A stretch of 64,000 nucleotides of DNA from Serinus canaria (GCF_022539315.1 NC_066314.1:64899543-64963542); one strand, 5' to 3'; shown: positions 49,485 to 63,043, counted from the first letter of the stretch. Numbers and translations are program-made. Notes: generated by a model not told the origin, from the sequence alone.

Positions 49485-50937
49485 AAAAATGATGAAAATT
49501 CTTACTCCTAAAACACAGCTGGCTAGGTGTTTGCTCACATATATAACCTACACATATATATAAATATATATCCTCACAGCAGGATACATATTCTTCATGG
49601 ATGACTGATTTCTTGGCAAATAGAAAACAGTGTTAATTAACAGTTTATATAAAATAGACACTTACATAAGGTCATTCTGATTAAATCCAGACATTCAGAA
49701 AATCAATTTATTGAGACACCTATAAGAATCTCAAAAGGATAATATTGGCAGGCAGCCTTAAAAAACAAGAATATTCCATCTTCAAAACTGCAGTTCACTT
49801 CTGACTTTCAAGTTTTACCACTAACTAACAGCTACTATATTGCAGTACTCTGGATGATATTTTTTCCCCAAAATAGTAATAAGTATTTCTATGGACAGCC
49901 ACTAAAAACCAAAAATGGCACATCTGTGTGTGTTACTCATGAGCACCAATGTTAGGAAGCAGTGAAAAAGCAAGCAGCTTAGTTAAGGTAAACTGAAAAG
50001 TCTTCAATAATAAACAGGTCAGTTTATTTAAAGCCTCTCATAAGCACCTTTTTTTGAGTGATTAGGGTCAAAAGTATTTTGATCAGAACTGGCTGACCTC
50101 CCTGCTCATGTTTACTTTAAGGAAATGGAACCTGTGAAAAGGCAGAAATGAAGCTGGAAGCAGCAGGAAGAGCTTAGGATGAGGTCAAAGGCAAGAACAA
50201 AAGGAAGGGCTCTTGTCTGATGATAGAGCCAGTCAGAGATGAGGAAGACAATGATTCAGAGAGCAAAATAGAAGAGATTTGAATTTAGAACACCTTTTCA
50301 ACACAAGTAACCTGAAAAGCAGGATTTGGAGTAAATTTTTTACTGGTATTACCCAGACAGGCATCTCCAACCCACTGTGCTATCCTTTAGCAGGTTGAAT
50401 TTATTTGTTTTTAAGCACAGGTTACAAAGGTAAATCACGATGTTCCCACTTTTCAGAAGCAGAACAAGAAACTGAATTTTCAAAAATAAAGATTAGCTCA
50501 TACAGGAATCTCTCCTTAATCTAAAGGCAAATAATTCTGCTTGCATTTTGAAACACCTTGTTTTCCTTTGAAACAGAAGGAGTTATGACTGGGACACAGC
50601 CAACCCATGGAAGATTTACCAGGTATAGAAAAGTGGTATTAAGCCTTCTTTGAAGTTTAACTCTTAATGAACTGCATCTCCCCAGTCTCACTCTGTTCAC
50701 CCTTTGTCATGTGCTGAAAACTTAAGAGCCACAGAAAATCTGGCATCCTTCAGCATCTCTCTGTTGCATTTACATGCAAAGTTGTAGTAGCTGGAAAATT
50801 AAAATACCAATCCAAATAATTAGAGAGGTACAGTAAATTTGTTTTTAACTGTGCATAATAATCTTTTTTTCTGCAACTATGAGAGTGGTGGTTTGTTTGT
50901 TCTTACTCATGAAATATCCTGAAGGAAAAAACCTGTT

Positions 50938-50968
50938 TACATTTATCCTGTTTGCTAGGATAAATGTA
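50938..50968. repeat. 12-bp perfect hairpin
   Basis: TACATTTATCCT / AGGATAAATGTA with loop GTTTGCT, in the last ATXN10 intron. Confidence 0.92.
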
Positions 50969-51767
50969 GAAGTTACAAGTCTGAGATATAATCAGACAAT
51001 ATAACAGTTCTCCCAAACTCAGACTGAAAGATGAATTTAAACAATTAATTACAGCAATGCAAACATGTCAGTTGAACTTTGTAAGCTGCAAACTCCATGG
51101 TATTTCTATACACATCAAAGAACTGTTCAGGATCTCAAAGAAAGCAATTTTAAGGTAATGACAGGTTTACAAAGGAATTTAATTTAGGATAAGAGATGAC
51201 CCATTTCCTCTTTCATATACTTCCATATGCTACAAATAAAAAGATTTATCAAAGAATTTTTCCTCTCAAATGTTATAGAGCTCCTTTAATATCTACCATG
51301 GCAGTCCAGCTTCCCCTGATAAACTGCACACTTTAGGGAAATTATTTTTTTCCACCCAGAAAAATATCCTATTGCTTTTACCACAAAAGTTACATTTTTT
51401 GGTGAGAAATTTTTACTGTGTAATATGAAGGCAGAACTTTTCTAGTAAAATGGAGAAAACATAATGACACCTTAACTGTGGAGCTTAGGTGACTCCAAAA
51501 CAGATTCAACAAACATGTGCATCTACCAAGACTTACTAAGAAAGCTAAGAAGTTATCATCTCAAAGGATTCTGAGTGAAACTTATTCCAGTCAGCTTTGT
51601 CCAAGGAGACATTCAAGTAACACAGCCTGAAACCACAAAAACAGGCACTAGGAGTAAGAAGGTTAAAGGAACTTTCTGGACATGACTTCCTGAAGGAGCC
51701 ATGTTTGAAGAGCTATGCTGAGCTCCTTCTTGCAGCTTTCCACCTTGGAAAACTGCAGATGAGCCAC

Positions 51768-51810
51768 TGTGGTTCCTTCCAGCCTTACCCAACCAGTGAT
51801 TCTGGGATTT
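51768..51810 (+). mobile_element. Possible CR1 3' tail
   Basis: TGTGGTTCCTTCCAGCCTTA, then ACCCAACCAGTGATTCTGGGATT, resembles a degraded CR1 terminus (TTCCAACC...ATTCTGTGATT). It is short and could be coincidence. Confidence 0.5.
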
Positions 51811-54177
51811 GTGCCAGGCAGGACTGGAGCACAGAGAGTGCAAAGAAACTGTCAAATCTCTTCAGAGAAACATGATGCAATGGATTCAGGCATCAGGTGT
51901 CCAGAAGCAGCAGAACATACTGCAAAGCAGATGAAAGCAGAGACAGATCTGAACTGCAAACCTGTCCTCTGCTTCCCTGTGTATGATCTGCTGGGAAGGC
52001 AGCAGATGAGGAATGTTAGAGGCAGGAGAGAAGCAGGGGAGCATTTCCTTCATGTAGCACAAGAGCACCTGGAATAGCAAGAGGTCAAAACAATAAACAG
52101 CCATAGTCAGTAAGGCCTAAAGAGGCTGACCTGGAACACAGGCTAGTAGACAGAGTTAAAGGAATAAAGTAGGTAGTTATTAGAAGGCCTTAAAGGCTTT
52201 CATCTTGGGCAGTACAAGAGCCCAGTCGTGGCTCTGCCCAAGATACATGAGCAGTCACAAGTTCTCACACTTTTGTAAGTTTTGGGCCATTTCCACATTG
52301 GGGTTAATTGTCCAATTGCAGCTTCAGGTTATGAAGTCCCATCCTCCCAGACTGCTCTCCTCAATGTGCCATTGTTTACACTTCTTGACCCTAATGCTGT
52401 AATGGTGTCCTTGGTTCTCAGGCTGGAAAAGGATTGTATTGTCTGACTACCCTGGGAAGAGAACTTGCTAACACATATGAAGTTCAGAGTCACACACTAA
52501 GGCAGTACAAAATCTAAAAAACATGAAAGCTAAAACTTAAGGCATCACCAGGAGCTGCAATCCAGAAGCTCATGCAGCAAACTTTGTCATAGCAGGCAAG
52601 TCCTCCCAGTGCTACTCACTTTTCCATATCTTCCAATACTGTATGCTATGGATACCTGGTGAAAGCTCACATTACGAGGTGTTATTATGCTTTTAAAAAC
52701 CAAGTAAACAAAGTTTTATCCTCCAGTAAGTTTATGGTATAGCCATAAAATATCAGCTTGTATCAAAAGGTGCCAGAAGTTCCACTTTGCTCAACACACA
52801 GTAAAGACTCCCACGGTATTTTATTTTCCTTTCATTGGAGACCATAAATTACAAGTCTACCCTTTGAGATTCTCCAAGTTTATCCTTTTCTACTACAGCT
52901 AAAATGAAGGATTAATCCTAGAAGTAGTTGCACAGCTGTGCTTTCCAGCAAAGAGTCACTTGGGGCAAAAATTCCTTCCTAGGTTTTCTCAGGGCTGCTT
53001 TACCTCTTAGGGAAAGGTAAATTTCCCTGCCCATCCCACCATATCCAGCAGTGCCTGTTACCAGATCTGGACCATGGAAATACAATTCTGCCACTCAGTG
53101 CACTGTCAGGTCTCAAACTGCAGGAATACTGAAGATGCAAAACTTGTGGATATAAAGCATCAAACTGAGTAACTCAGAGGATACTTACCACCTGTTGTTC
53201 CTCCACCCAGTTTGTCAACATTGTGCTATCATCTACATTATTTCATCATGTTATGATTTATTTATATGTGCATGATGTTCTGCAGGACACAACTGAGAGA
53301 ATATGAAACATTTTCACTACTCCTTTTGTTTGTTTGTTATACTTGCTAAAAAGAATGTGCTGTTTCTTATGTAATAATTTGAAAACCTATTTCATGTGTT
53401 CAGTATAAAAAAGGTGACATAAATCTGTACAGGAAAGACATTTGATTTCCAGATGCAATTTTCAGACACTTACAAAGAGCTAATGATTACATGACAGAGA
53501 ATCACAGCTCAGTCACTGAACATACTTGTATAACTTGAAGAGATGGATAACTCTGCTTAGGAACTGCTTATTTTCAATATAAGATTATTTCCCTCTTAAT
53601 AGCAATCTATTTTTGAAAGTTTCTGCTCTTAAATTCCAGGAAAAAAGAATCATAATATGAAGCACAACACCATTTACATTAAAATCTCCCCAACATTTCA
53701 GAAATTTGCATAATTTATTTTCTCAGCTATACAGATTTTCATAACAGCTTGCTAGCCTTGTCTTTGTGCTTAGAAAAAGCCCCCAGTCTGATTTAACAAG
53801 TGTAGAGAATTGATGAGGTACTTATTTCAGTTTCCTGAACAGATTTCAGTGGGAGCAAAAGCTCTAAAATCTGGTACAATGACCAGAGTCTGAATTCAGA
53901 TTTCTGACACAGCTCTTTGAATAGGCACTTGCAAACTAGTAATATTTATTATTTTAGGAAATAGAATGTAACCACAGTTAACTCACTCAGAATGCAGTTC
54001 ATGGAAGCCTATTTGTGCCCTTGCTCACTTCTGAACCATTTAAATATAACCTAGAAGCTCATGAGGCCAGTTCCATTTAGATACCCTGTGAAAGCAATGC
54101 TGGCATAAATCCATGAAACCCCCACACCTTTTCTCATGAGCCATATTCAATAAACAGAATTATTTGATAAAGGATAC

Positions 54178-54241
54178 AAGGATTGTTGTCATCAATGCTG
54201 CAATTGTCCAAGATCAAGGAAATGCCATCCAAGTCATACAC
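54178..54241 (-). CDS. ATXN10: ATXN10 penultimate coding exon
   Basis: A 64-bp internal exon on the minus strand encoding VYDLDGISLILDNCSIDDNN plus Pro and the first base of a Phe codon. The human counterpart, from memory, is VNELDGIPLILDNCNLDDSN followed by PF. The acceptor is a T-run ending TTTTTTTAG, and the exon starts in phase 0. It ends CCTT, and the last T joins TT from the final exon to give TTT (Phe), so the reading frame carries across a 16.5 kb intron. The donor is GTATCC, which keeps only GTA of the GTRAGT consensus and has T at -1, so it looks weak. That could favour skipping or alternative 3' ends. The exon before it, expected to end in a motif like GNLCYKNKDNQDK, was not found up to 64000. 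Confidence 0.93.
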
Positions 54242-54600
54242 CTAAAAAAACCCAAAAGTTCAATTTAACAGATGTCTCAACAATACTAACAATGTTTCAT
54301 GCAAGAAATATATAAAAATATAACAGGGATGTTTGTTTCATGTAAAAGATTAAACATGTTAACATGAATTGCAGAGTAAACCTGGTGTTTTCAGCATGAG
54401 TATCACAAAACAGCAACAAGTGGGCTCTAATTTCATATTCTCCCTTCATTTAGCAAGTGTTTGACTGAGGTCTTTTCTGTTTCTCACACGGAGCCAGATA
54501 AGCTATGCTCACTTAAAGCTCCTGCTTGCTTCCAGCAGGAAGAACCATCAAAAACTGTGGAGCGAAAAATAGGAAAAGAAAGAAGTTGAAAAATTCACCT

Positions 54601-54626
54601 ACACACACACACACACACACACACAC
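54601..54626 (+). repeat. (AC)13 dinucleotide microsatellite
   Basis: Thirteen uninterrupted AC units, 360 bp upstream (in gene orientation) of the ATXN10 penultimate exon. It is probably length-polymorphic. Confidence 0.97.
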
Positions 54627-55027
54627 GTTTTCATGAGAGCACATCTGCTGCACCTTCAGTAGCAATGTGTTACTTGTACACACCCAGCACAAATTCTTTA
54701 TATCACATAAGAGCCATGGATGTTCTTCCTTTGAGAAAGTGGCCCTTATGTTACTGGCAAATGAGCAAAGATGAGATCTGGTGTCTTTAGCTCCTTGTGC
54801 ATACACACACATGGGAGTTCATGAATTGCACTGCCAAATTTGTGTGTGTGTATGAGATAGCAACAAAGAATCCTAACAGACTCATGAACACCCTTGACCA
54901 AGTACTTGGGACAAGCTGATCTTAATAATAAACCTGGAGCATTATTATCTTATGGCAAGTATGTTCCATAAGAAATTTATGTAGCCTCCTAAGGTACACA
55001 TCACACATGCATATTCATAGCTTCACA

Positions 55028-55058
55028 TGTCCCCTCCAACCTCAACCATTCTGTGATA
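55028..55058 (+). mobile_element. Possible CR1 3' tail
   Basis: GTCCCCTCCAACCTCAACCA followed by TTCTGTGATAG matches the last 30 bases of CR1. Nothing upstream is recognisable, so this is either an extreme truncation or chance. Confidence 0.55.
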
Positions 55059-57853
55059 GCCAAGCTATATTTGTCCAAAGCTTAAATTCTTTCATTTCTT
55101 AAAATTTCATTTTAAACCAAAACCTGTAGGTTAAAGGAATTTAATGTAATGCCAATGCAGGCCGTGGCTTGATGATGGTGTTCTTTCTTCCATCTTTTTT
55201 TGCCCCAAACAATGTGCATTTTTATGTACCAAGGAAAAAAAAATCTCAAAATTTACACTGCAGGACCATCAGCTTTCTGCAACACAAGTTTTGTAATATG
55301 AGAGGCAAGAGGAGTAGATTTAGATGTGAAATCCCAAACAGCCTATGGATCAATAAAACTGAATTCAGAGACAAAGATGAGATCTGGTGATCTCACCTTT
55401 GAGAGCACATGCCAAAGATGAGCACATGCCTCTTTTAAATTCCTTTCCAGATAATGTTATTGCAGAGTCTCAAGCTAGATGAGAAAGCAGGGGTGACAGA
55501 CAAACAGACAGGCACTGCTTACATGTATAAGAAGCAAAGAGCACTGCTACGTCTTAAAACCCACCTTGCACATCTGTGCTAACAACTTTACCTACATGAA
55601 ACACAGTTAATAATACAAGTTTAAAAATATCCATTCTTTCCACTAAATGTTTGTGTTTTCTCCAAAGGCCAAGCACCATGCACAGTATCACACTTCAAAG
55701 CCTGAACAAGCAGTGACCTTTAATGCACATGCTTGGGAAATGCTGGTTCTTTGATGTGCAGGCTGCAGCCAAACTCTGATGTGCCTGCAATGCTACCTCT
55801 TATTTCCCACCAGTAGAAATTAATTGGGATCAAGTGCTGTCAACAGAAACAAGCCATGCAATAACATGCTCCAGTTTGATTCAAATGAGATGCCTGCTTA
55901 ACAGAGTAAGCATTTTGGGAAAGTACAATTCTAATTAGGATCCATCAGTGCTTCAAAAAGTTACTTCAAGAATATGACAAGATTCCTTCAAAGTTATGTG
56001 GGAACAGCAGCAGCAAACCACAACCTTCCTTCATGGAAAAACAAGTTGCTAACTACCTGCACTGTACCTCCCCCCTTGAAGTTTCTTTAACATCATTCAA
56101 TTCAATTGTACATACAATGTGAAGGAGCTAGGCACAGCTTTTGTCACCACAATGCCAGCTCTGGAATGTCACCTATGACTTGCTACAAGAAGAAAAACCT
56201 TACAATGCACCTGCCCAAGACAAACCTATATACTCCAAGTGACTCATGAGATGAAGAGGTCAAATCCTGAGAAACCACTATTAGAAAAGTTCCAGTCCAT
56301 GCCAGCTGTTCCTGAACCTCCAGTAGTCCACTGAAAAAACATTTTGTGACAGTCAACAATTTGTGCTCTATAATGTGAGCCAGTTCAGCAGCTGCTCTGC
56401 ACATAGCAGAGCCACCTGTGCAACAAGAGTGCCACAGGCAGTCAGAGACAAGAATCATTGTCCAACCCAGTGTCTCACTTGCATTGCTCAGAGTCTCTCA
56501 AATCCTGTTGCTCTCATTTCCTTTCCTCCCAAACCAGCACATTTTGCAAACACTGAGAAATTGTCTTACACCTCAACACCTAGGGAAGCATGTATTTCAC
56601 ATTTTAATGTCTGAAACTCAGAAATCAGGGCAACAAATTCTGTTGCTCCTGCTACATTGATTTCAAAGATATTTGCCCTCTTTCAGCATTATTTTCCAGA
56701 GAGACATGAGGTTTATTTCAACTCTCCCAAAAGTGGAGAGCCTTGCCTCTTTCTTGGAGGTAAAAAAGAAAATTAAGAAAATTATCTCAGAATCTAAATG
56801 TGGAGTACCTTTGAGATGTCTTAAACCTTCCCTCAGAGAACCAGTTTGGAAAAAGAGGGTTTTGGCCTTATGGAAGAGGAAGGGAAGATGAAGGTTCCAA
56901 GCACAGCATCAGACCTGAGCCAAAATAAGCAGATGCAGAGTGTCCAGCTGAGAGGAGAGGGTAGCAGGCTAACCCAGCTGCTGAATCGTTTTTTTGTCTT
57001 TCCAAGAGCAAAACACAGGAGTTTCCAGCCATTGAGATGATAATACAAACACCTGAGAATTCAGATAGGTTCTCACAAGAGACAGTAACACAACTGGAAG
57101 ATTTGCTTTTTAAACAATGCAGCTTTCCTCATTCCCTTATGTACAGCTCCTACACCAGAAGCCACAACCAGTGGATGCTGCCAGAGAAGCAGGCTGTTTG
57201 CTCTGGTATGGTTTAGATCTGTGACTTGACATGGATAAAGTGAGCTCCAACACAGACTCATTCTGCTTGGAACACACAATACTGGCTAGTGTAGCCTTTG
57301 CCTAATCTGGCAGCAGCAGCAGAAGAGAAAAATGGTGCTAAACATCATCCAGTATTCAACACTGCTCTGGAAATCAGATGAATTTGTACAAATTTGCATC
57401 AACAAGACAGTATACATTAATGTACTTCTAGTCACACACTCTCCTCTTCTCAGTCCACAAACCCCAGTTAATCAGATGATCTTTGTTTGTTGATTTCCAA
57501 CCACTGCTGTAAAAGTGATTCCTAATTCTTTTGTCTTCTTTTATCAGATCAAAAAGAACCTAGATGGAAATTAAATGTTGTCTCTAGTCTCTTATGTGAC
57601 AAGAGACAACTTCTACAAGACCATCCAAACTTCAAAAATTCATTTAATTCTAAAGCAAAGTGAAAATGAAAGACTTCTCACTTTGAAGTTCGGAAAAAAT
57701 ACAGGGATAAAGGTTGAATAACAAATCACTTGATACCTTTCAGCCTTTTTAATCACTGTTGTAATAGGAAGTTCCAAGTCAGTCTGGCAAGCTGCCACTG
57801 TTTTGGTGGCTACAGTATTTTTGTCTTCCATGTCAAGCTTTAAAAAGCACTTT

Positions 57854-57884
57854 ATGAGTATCTCAATTAAAATGAGATACTCAT
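57854..57884. repeat. 12-bp perfect hairpin
   Basis: ATGAGTATCTCA / TGAGATACTCAT with loop ATTAAAA. On the minus strand it lies just before an exon-like segment (57737-57837). Confidence 0.92.
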
Positions 57885-58813
57885 TTGTTTTGTGGGTTGC
57901 TATTTTTTGGAGGCTTGTTATTTTTTGGGGATATTTTTGTTTGTTTGTTTAAAGTTTTGTTCTCTCTTGTTTTACATTTTATATTACATCAGAATAACTT
58001 TTCTTCTGGAACAGAATTCCAGACATTCCATAAAAAAATCCTGATTTTGAAAATCACTGTCATTGACAGAAAAAGAGATTACCACTGAATGCTCCTGTTG
58101 AAGATTTCCTCATTACTGCTCTACACTAGTGATTACACACTCTTCCAGACAAATTTATTTCTGCATAATTGAACTAATGTCACAAACTACTTCAGCAACA
58201 ATTTTACTGAGACAACAGTCACACATTTTAGAAATAAAGACCCCTTAAGATTAAGAACTTTGCCTGAAGAAGATCCTCTCTTGAAACCAGGGTATCCCAG
58301 ACAGACTAAATGATCTCTCATATGCTGAAATGAAACAAAGAAAACAGAAGACTTTCAGTGATGTATTTAAAAGATTTGGTAGTATTAAAACAAGGGAAGC
58401 ATGGCATGAGAGAAATATTTTTCAACAGAAAAAATGTTTCAATGCATTGAGAAGCTTTATTCAAGTTAACATTCATTAATGAATGAATGTTCACTTTGAG
58501 AAAAAAAAGGTGACTCTTTCCACAAATGTCATTTTCCACATTTGATTTATTCTTTTAAAATCAAATTTTACTTGGTTTCTCATCAGCTGTGTGTTCCATA
58601 ATCTCTTTCTTTAATGAGAAGTAGAGATGTACTAACAAAGGTGTTCTGGATTGCTGGCTGGTTACAGAGTGGCTAGCAGCACAGCAGGCCAATATAAAAT
58701 CTGGAAAATACCACTGTATATGAGCATGACCAAGAAGTCTTCTCTGATTTTTAAAGAGAGAAGTATTAATCTAGGGTTTGCAAACTGGTTGAATGCAAGT
58801 GTTATTCTTTAAC

Positions 58814-58940
58814 AGGGCCAGGTTGGACAGGGCTTGGAGAGCCCTGGCCTAGTGGAAGGTGTCCCTGCCCATAGCAGGGGGTGGGATGAGAGAAGCTTTA
58901 AGGTCCCTTCCAACCCAAACCATTCTGGGATTCTGTGACT
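58814..58940 (+). mobile_element. CR1 3' end copy
   Basis: A sense CR1 of about 127 bp. CCAGGTTGGACAGGGCTTGG, GTGGAAGGTGTCCCTGCCCA and TTTAAGGTCCCTTCCAACCC lead into CATTCTGGGATTCTGTGA. It is little diverged, so relatively young. Confidence 0.93.
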
Positions 58941-59542
58941 CTGATCAGCTTCACCAAAGAAGTGGGGCAAATCCCTGTGTATGCATATTATTGAAAAGTT
59001 TAATGTTTCTCACACTGCAGAGCAGAAAGGGATTTCCTTTGGTTTGGGGTCTTTTTCACACCTTTTATATATTCAGGATCAATTCCTCAATGATTCCAGG
59101 ATTTTACCAGCAACAATGTTTCATTTTTAACTGCAAAAGAAATCTGAATTATGATCTTTTTGTGATGGCTCATGATTTTTGACATTTGCAACCCGTTTTG
59201 CTGATGTAACTGCAGTTAAAAGTAACTCACAGGGAGTTTTTCCACTGAAAATTTTTACAAAGTGTGATTCTGGCAGCATAAAGTCTCAGTATCTTTTCCA
59301 TTATAATTTTGTAAAGTCCCAAACTGCCAAACCACAAAAGAATTCAGAAAACAAGCTGAATGATACTCAAGGTTACAGCAGTATAACAGTTTAGTATTTG
59401 CCCCCTTTCAGCAATTATCTACAACCATAGCAATAAATAAAAGCAGAATAAATCCTTGCACCTTACACTGCACCCCCATGACCACTGGAGACATCAGTCA
59501 TCAAATGACATGGTCCACCTGCACCATAACACAGCTCAGATC

Positions 59543-59925
59543 CACAGAATCACTAACACTGGAAAAGACTTCCAGGATCACCAAATCCAGCTGTGACTGA
59601 TCCCCACCTTGTCACCCAGAGCAGAGCACTGAGTGCCATGTCACTGAACACCTCCAGGGATGGGGACTCCACCACCTCCCTGGGCAGCCCCTTCCAATGC
59701 CTGCCCAGCTTTTCCATGAAGAAATTCCTCCTGATGTCCAACCTGAACTTTCCTTTGAGGCCATTTCCTCTCATCCTGTCCCTTGTTTCCTGAGAGCACA
59801 GCCTGACCCCCACCTGGCTGCCCCCAGCTGTCAGGGAGTTGTGCAGAGCCAGAAGGTCCCCCCTGAGCCTCCTTTTCTGCAGGCTGAGCCCCCCCAGCTC
59901 CCTCAGCTGCTCCTCACAGGACTCA
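59543..59925 (-). mobile_element. CR1 fragment with ORF2 C-terminal remnant
   Basis: Antisense CR1, with its 3' end at CACAGAATCACTAACACTGG on plus. The minus strand stays open for about 149 codons through and beyond it, with [38 protein letters not shown] and [14 protein letters not shown]. This is the least broken CR1 ORF2 tail here. The reverse-transcriptase catalytic core is absent, so it cannot be active. Confidence 0.93.
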
Positions 59926-60983
59926 GAGAATGCCCACCTGCACTCTGAAATACCACTGTGATCCTGAATGCCTGCCCACCCTGGACAAGCAGATGGCTGC
60001 ACTACCTAACAAACCTCTCTGTGGCTTGGGAGCTGTTTTTATTTTGAAAACTATTTTCAAGGAAAACAAACTAGTGGACAGGTTAGGAAGCAGAGAATGT
60101 TATGAGGTTAATACAGGAGCAGGGCACATTGCAGCTTGAAAACCACATGTGGTGATTCAAGAGGTGAGCAAATGAACTAGCAATGATCTGCCAAAGGTTT
60201 ACCCACACAGAACATTTTGAGGTGCAGGTCTCTATTGCCCAAGCCAATGGGACCCAAGGTCCTTCCCAGTGTGATCAAAAAAATTACAACACCATTACAG
60301 GAGGTGTGGAATGCAGGACAAGATTAATCAACCTCATCTGAAGTGAACAATACACTGGTGAAGTCTGAAGGCTGCAATAAACTTGGGTTGATACAGCTCA
60401 TTTCAGCAGAGCTGCTGAGTGCATGAGCAGACACAGAGCTGGGATGCCAGAATTTGGCACTGCCCTGCTGCATTTTTCAGGTGGTCCCTGGGGCTGCTGG
60501 CTCCTGAGAACCTCCACTCCTCTGGACCACACTCAGGAACTGCTGAGTACACAGTGCAGGCCCTGGGCTCTGCCCAAGAAAAGGAGAGGCACTCCTGTGA
60601 TTTGATTTTGGTTGAGGGGAGGAAGAGGAGAATGCTGGGATGTGCATGTGAGCTATGCCAAACTCTGCAATTTGCCTTCAAGGCTAGCAATGGTCCCTCA
60701 AACACTTACTTGCTGTACCTACCATGGACTGGCCCAGCCCTCATGGGACACTGCCACTGCTTCTTTGCTGACAATCCAGACTTAGAGAAAGCTGAGCAAT
60801 TATTCTCTGCATTTACCTGAAATGCTAAGAATACACATTTCCTTTTAATGATTCACCAAGCATAACCTTTGCACAGGATCAGACTCTCTTAATAAGATAA
60901 ATTTAGCCACCTTGCTGAGATTAAGATCAACTCTACATTTAGAAAACAAGACTCCTGATGTTGTGATTTATATGCCTATAAAA

Positions 60984-60999
60984 GCCATATATATATGGC
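60984..60999. repeat. 16-bp perfect palindrome
   Basis: GCCATATATATATGGC is its own reverse complement. An alternating AT core with GC clamps could extrude or bind dimeric proteins. Confidence 0.93.
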
Positions 61000-62356
61000 A
61001 TGCATGATACACAAAAACTCAGGAATGCATGCTCTAGCACTAAATTTCATGCTGAAAGCTTGCTGATGCCTCAGGCTACTGAGCGAGATTATACATGAAG
61101 CTGTACCCAAGGAGATTGCATAGTTGGTTCTTAATTTGCCTCTAAATTACAACTACCAGAGGGTTTTCTGACTATTTGTGCCTCCAAATGTCTTATAGTC
61201 TGGTAATAACAACTGCAGGTATTAAGAAAGTAAGATTCCCCATTTCTAGCTGAACTCCTACATCTGTGACAAAATTCTAGGTTTTAAATTTGCAAAGCTG
61301 TTGTTCAAAGTTCAAATTGCTTTAAAAATTCCATAATAAATGTATCCTTTCATACTGTTAATTTACCTGAAAATATTATATTATTGCACTAAACAAGGCA
61401 TATATATATACTCAAGCACTAAGCCAAATGTTTATACAATTTTGAATGTTCTGTTTTGCTTTATTTATGTTGTCATTTACTTTCTTGCAACAGATCATTA
61501 ATTTGATGACAGCCTATAAAGACAAGACTGTATATTTTCATTGAAAATAAAAAGAGTTCTTGTTTCAAGACCTTTTCATTAGTCTACATTAAGTATATAT
61601 ATTAAAAAACCCCATGTTATTAAAAATTATTTAAAGGAAAGCTACACAAGCACAGCCAACTCCTTCTAGCAAGTCCATTAACAAGGAAAAAATGTCTTAT
61701 GAACAGAGCTTGAGGGTACATTTCCACAGATGAAATTTGTACCATAATTAATGCAATCATAAAAACTAGAAACTTTTTTTTAAAAAAACTTTGTATTCTA
61801 TAAGTCAATATGTTTTACTATTTTTAAATAGGAACAGATTTCTACAGGAGTTTAATAATAAACACTTTCATTTGAAGTTGATTTTCAAAGGAGCAGGTCA
61901 ACACTTTTACAGAAATGCCTGCAGGAACAGGTTGACAGTAATGGTGGGTCAGAAGGTGAGAGGAGAAAAAGCCTTGAATCAGAACCTCCATCAGCTGACA
62001 CCAGGTTGATCTATTGTAGGGGAATTATAAGCTTTTTTTTCCTTTTTTTCTCAGTAGCTACAAATTCTAAAAGCATTTTTTAAAAAGTGCATACAATGGT
62101 AAGGTGCTCATATCTGTATAACTCAAGAGCTGGAACTAAGAGGTGACACTCCCAACCACCAAATATTCCACTTGGATTGCAGGTTCCTGAAGAATGGGCA
62201 GTAGTCAGTGTCCTCCCAAACTGCCTCTGCTCCCTGTGCCTGCAGCTGTGGGGAACAGGCAGAGCTGAGACAAAGAAACAGACCTGGCTGGAAAATACTG
62301 AGGGAGTGACATTCAAGTAGCAAGGAACAAAAGTTAGATACAGGTTAAAGGGAACC

Positions 62357-62390
62357 TTTATGACTAATTACAAATTTATGACTAATTACA
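62357..62390 (+). repeat. 18-bp tandem duplication
   Basis: TTTATGACTAATTACAAA followed directly by TTTATGACTAATTACA. Confidence 0.92.
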
Positions 62391-62926
62391 CTGAGCTGCT
62401 TGCATTTTTGTTTGCAGGCAAAACACTGCTTTCTTTATTATTATTATTTTTAGCTAAAATGCTGAAGAATTGCCTGAAATAAAGGCCTTCGATATTTCCA
62501 AAGCCAAATGCACAATCATACATTCCCTGGAATCAAGGATAAAGAGATTTTTAGAGAAGTTGGAAACTCTCCTATGTAAAATTACAAGCCCTAAACAGCT
62601 CCATGGGTAGCACCCTTCATTTTCTAAAAAGGAAAAGGAAAAAATTGAAGGTAAATGTTATAATTTCCCCTTATTAAAATTCAACATGTGTTGCCAGCTT
62701 CAATATGAATCCACTGAGCTCCATAATTGTGCTTTAGAACAGTAATTGCTAGACCAAAATCTAAATCCTTCTTATTTTGTTATAGGTAAGATTAATGTCA
62801 AACCAAATCTGACTGTAATGCTAAAACATGCAGGAAAACATAGAGGAAAGACACTTATATTCAATACTTATTCTAGTTTATGAAGAACACAAAAAATTCT
62901 TTCTTTACAAAATGAAGCTAATCCTC

Positions 62927-63043
62927 ATCATAGAATCATGGAATGGTGTGGGTTGGAAGGGACTTGAAAGCTCATCTCAATTGCCATGGGCAGGGACACC
63001 TTCCACTAGACCACACTGCTCTAAGCCCTGTCCAACCTGACCA
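62927..63043 (-). mobile_element. CR1 3' end copy
   Basis: Antisense CR1 starting ATCATAGAATCATGGAATGG. It continues GTGGGTTGGAAGGGACTTGA and CATGGGCAGGGACACCTTCC, and ends near CTGTCCAACCTGACCA. About 117 bp. Confidence 0.92.

Larger units (their letters stand above)
37710..54177 (-). other. Last intron of ATXN10
   Basis: A 16,468-bp intron between the two recognised ATXN10 exons. It is AT-rich and poor in mobile elements: one clear CR1 (48260-48476) and one doubtful CR1 tail (51768-51810). It also holds short tandem repeats at 41801-41860, 43435-43468 and 49407-49484, T-runs at 41454-41468 and 46405-46422, and a hairpin at 50938-50968. The stretch 45708-45937 has exon-like properties and is reported separately. 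A plus-strand open frame of 130 codons at 40831-41223 resembles no family I know. I see nothing else in the rest. Confidence 0.88.

Noticed and set aside
54513..54812. Minus-strand frame with a Cys-Val repeat
   Set aside because: It is a translation of the (AC)13 microsatellite.
60403..60820. 100-133 codon open frames on both strands
   Set aside because: A local GC rise explains the lack of stops; no motif or splice signals were found.
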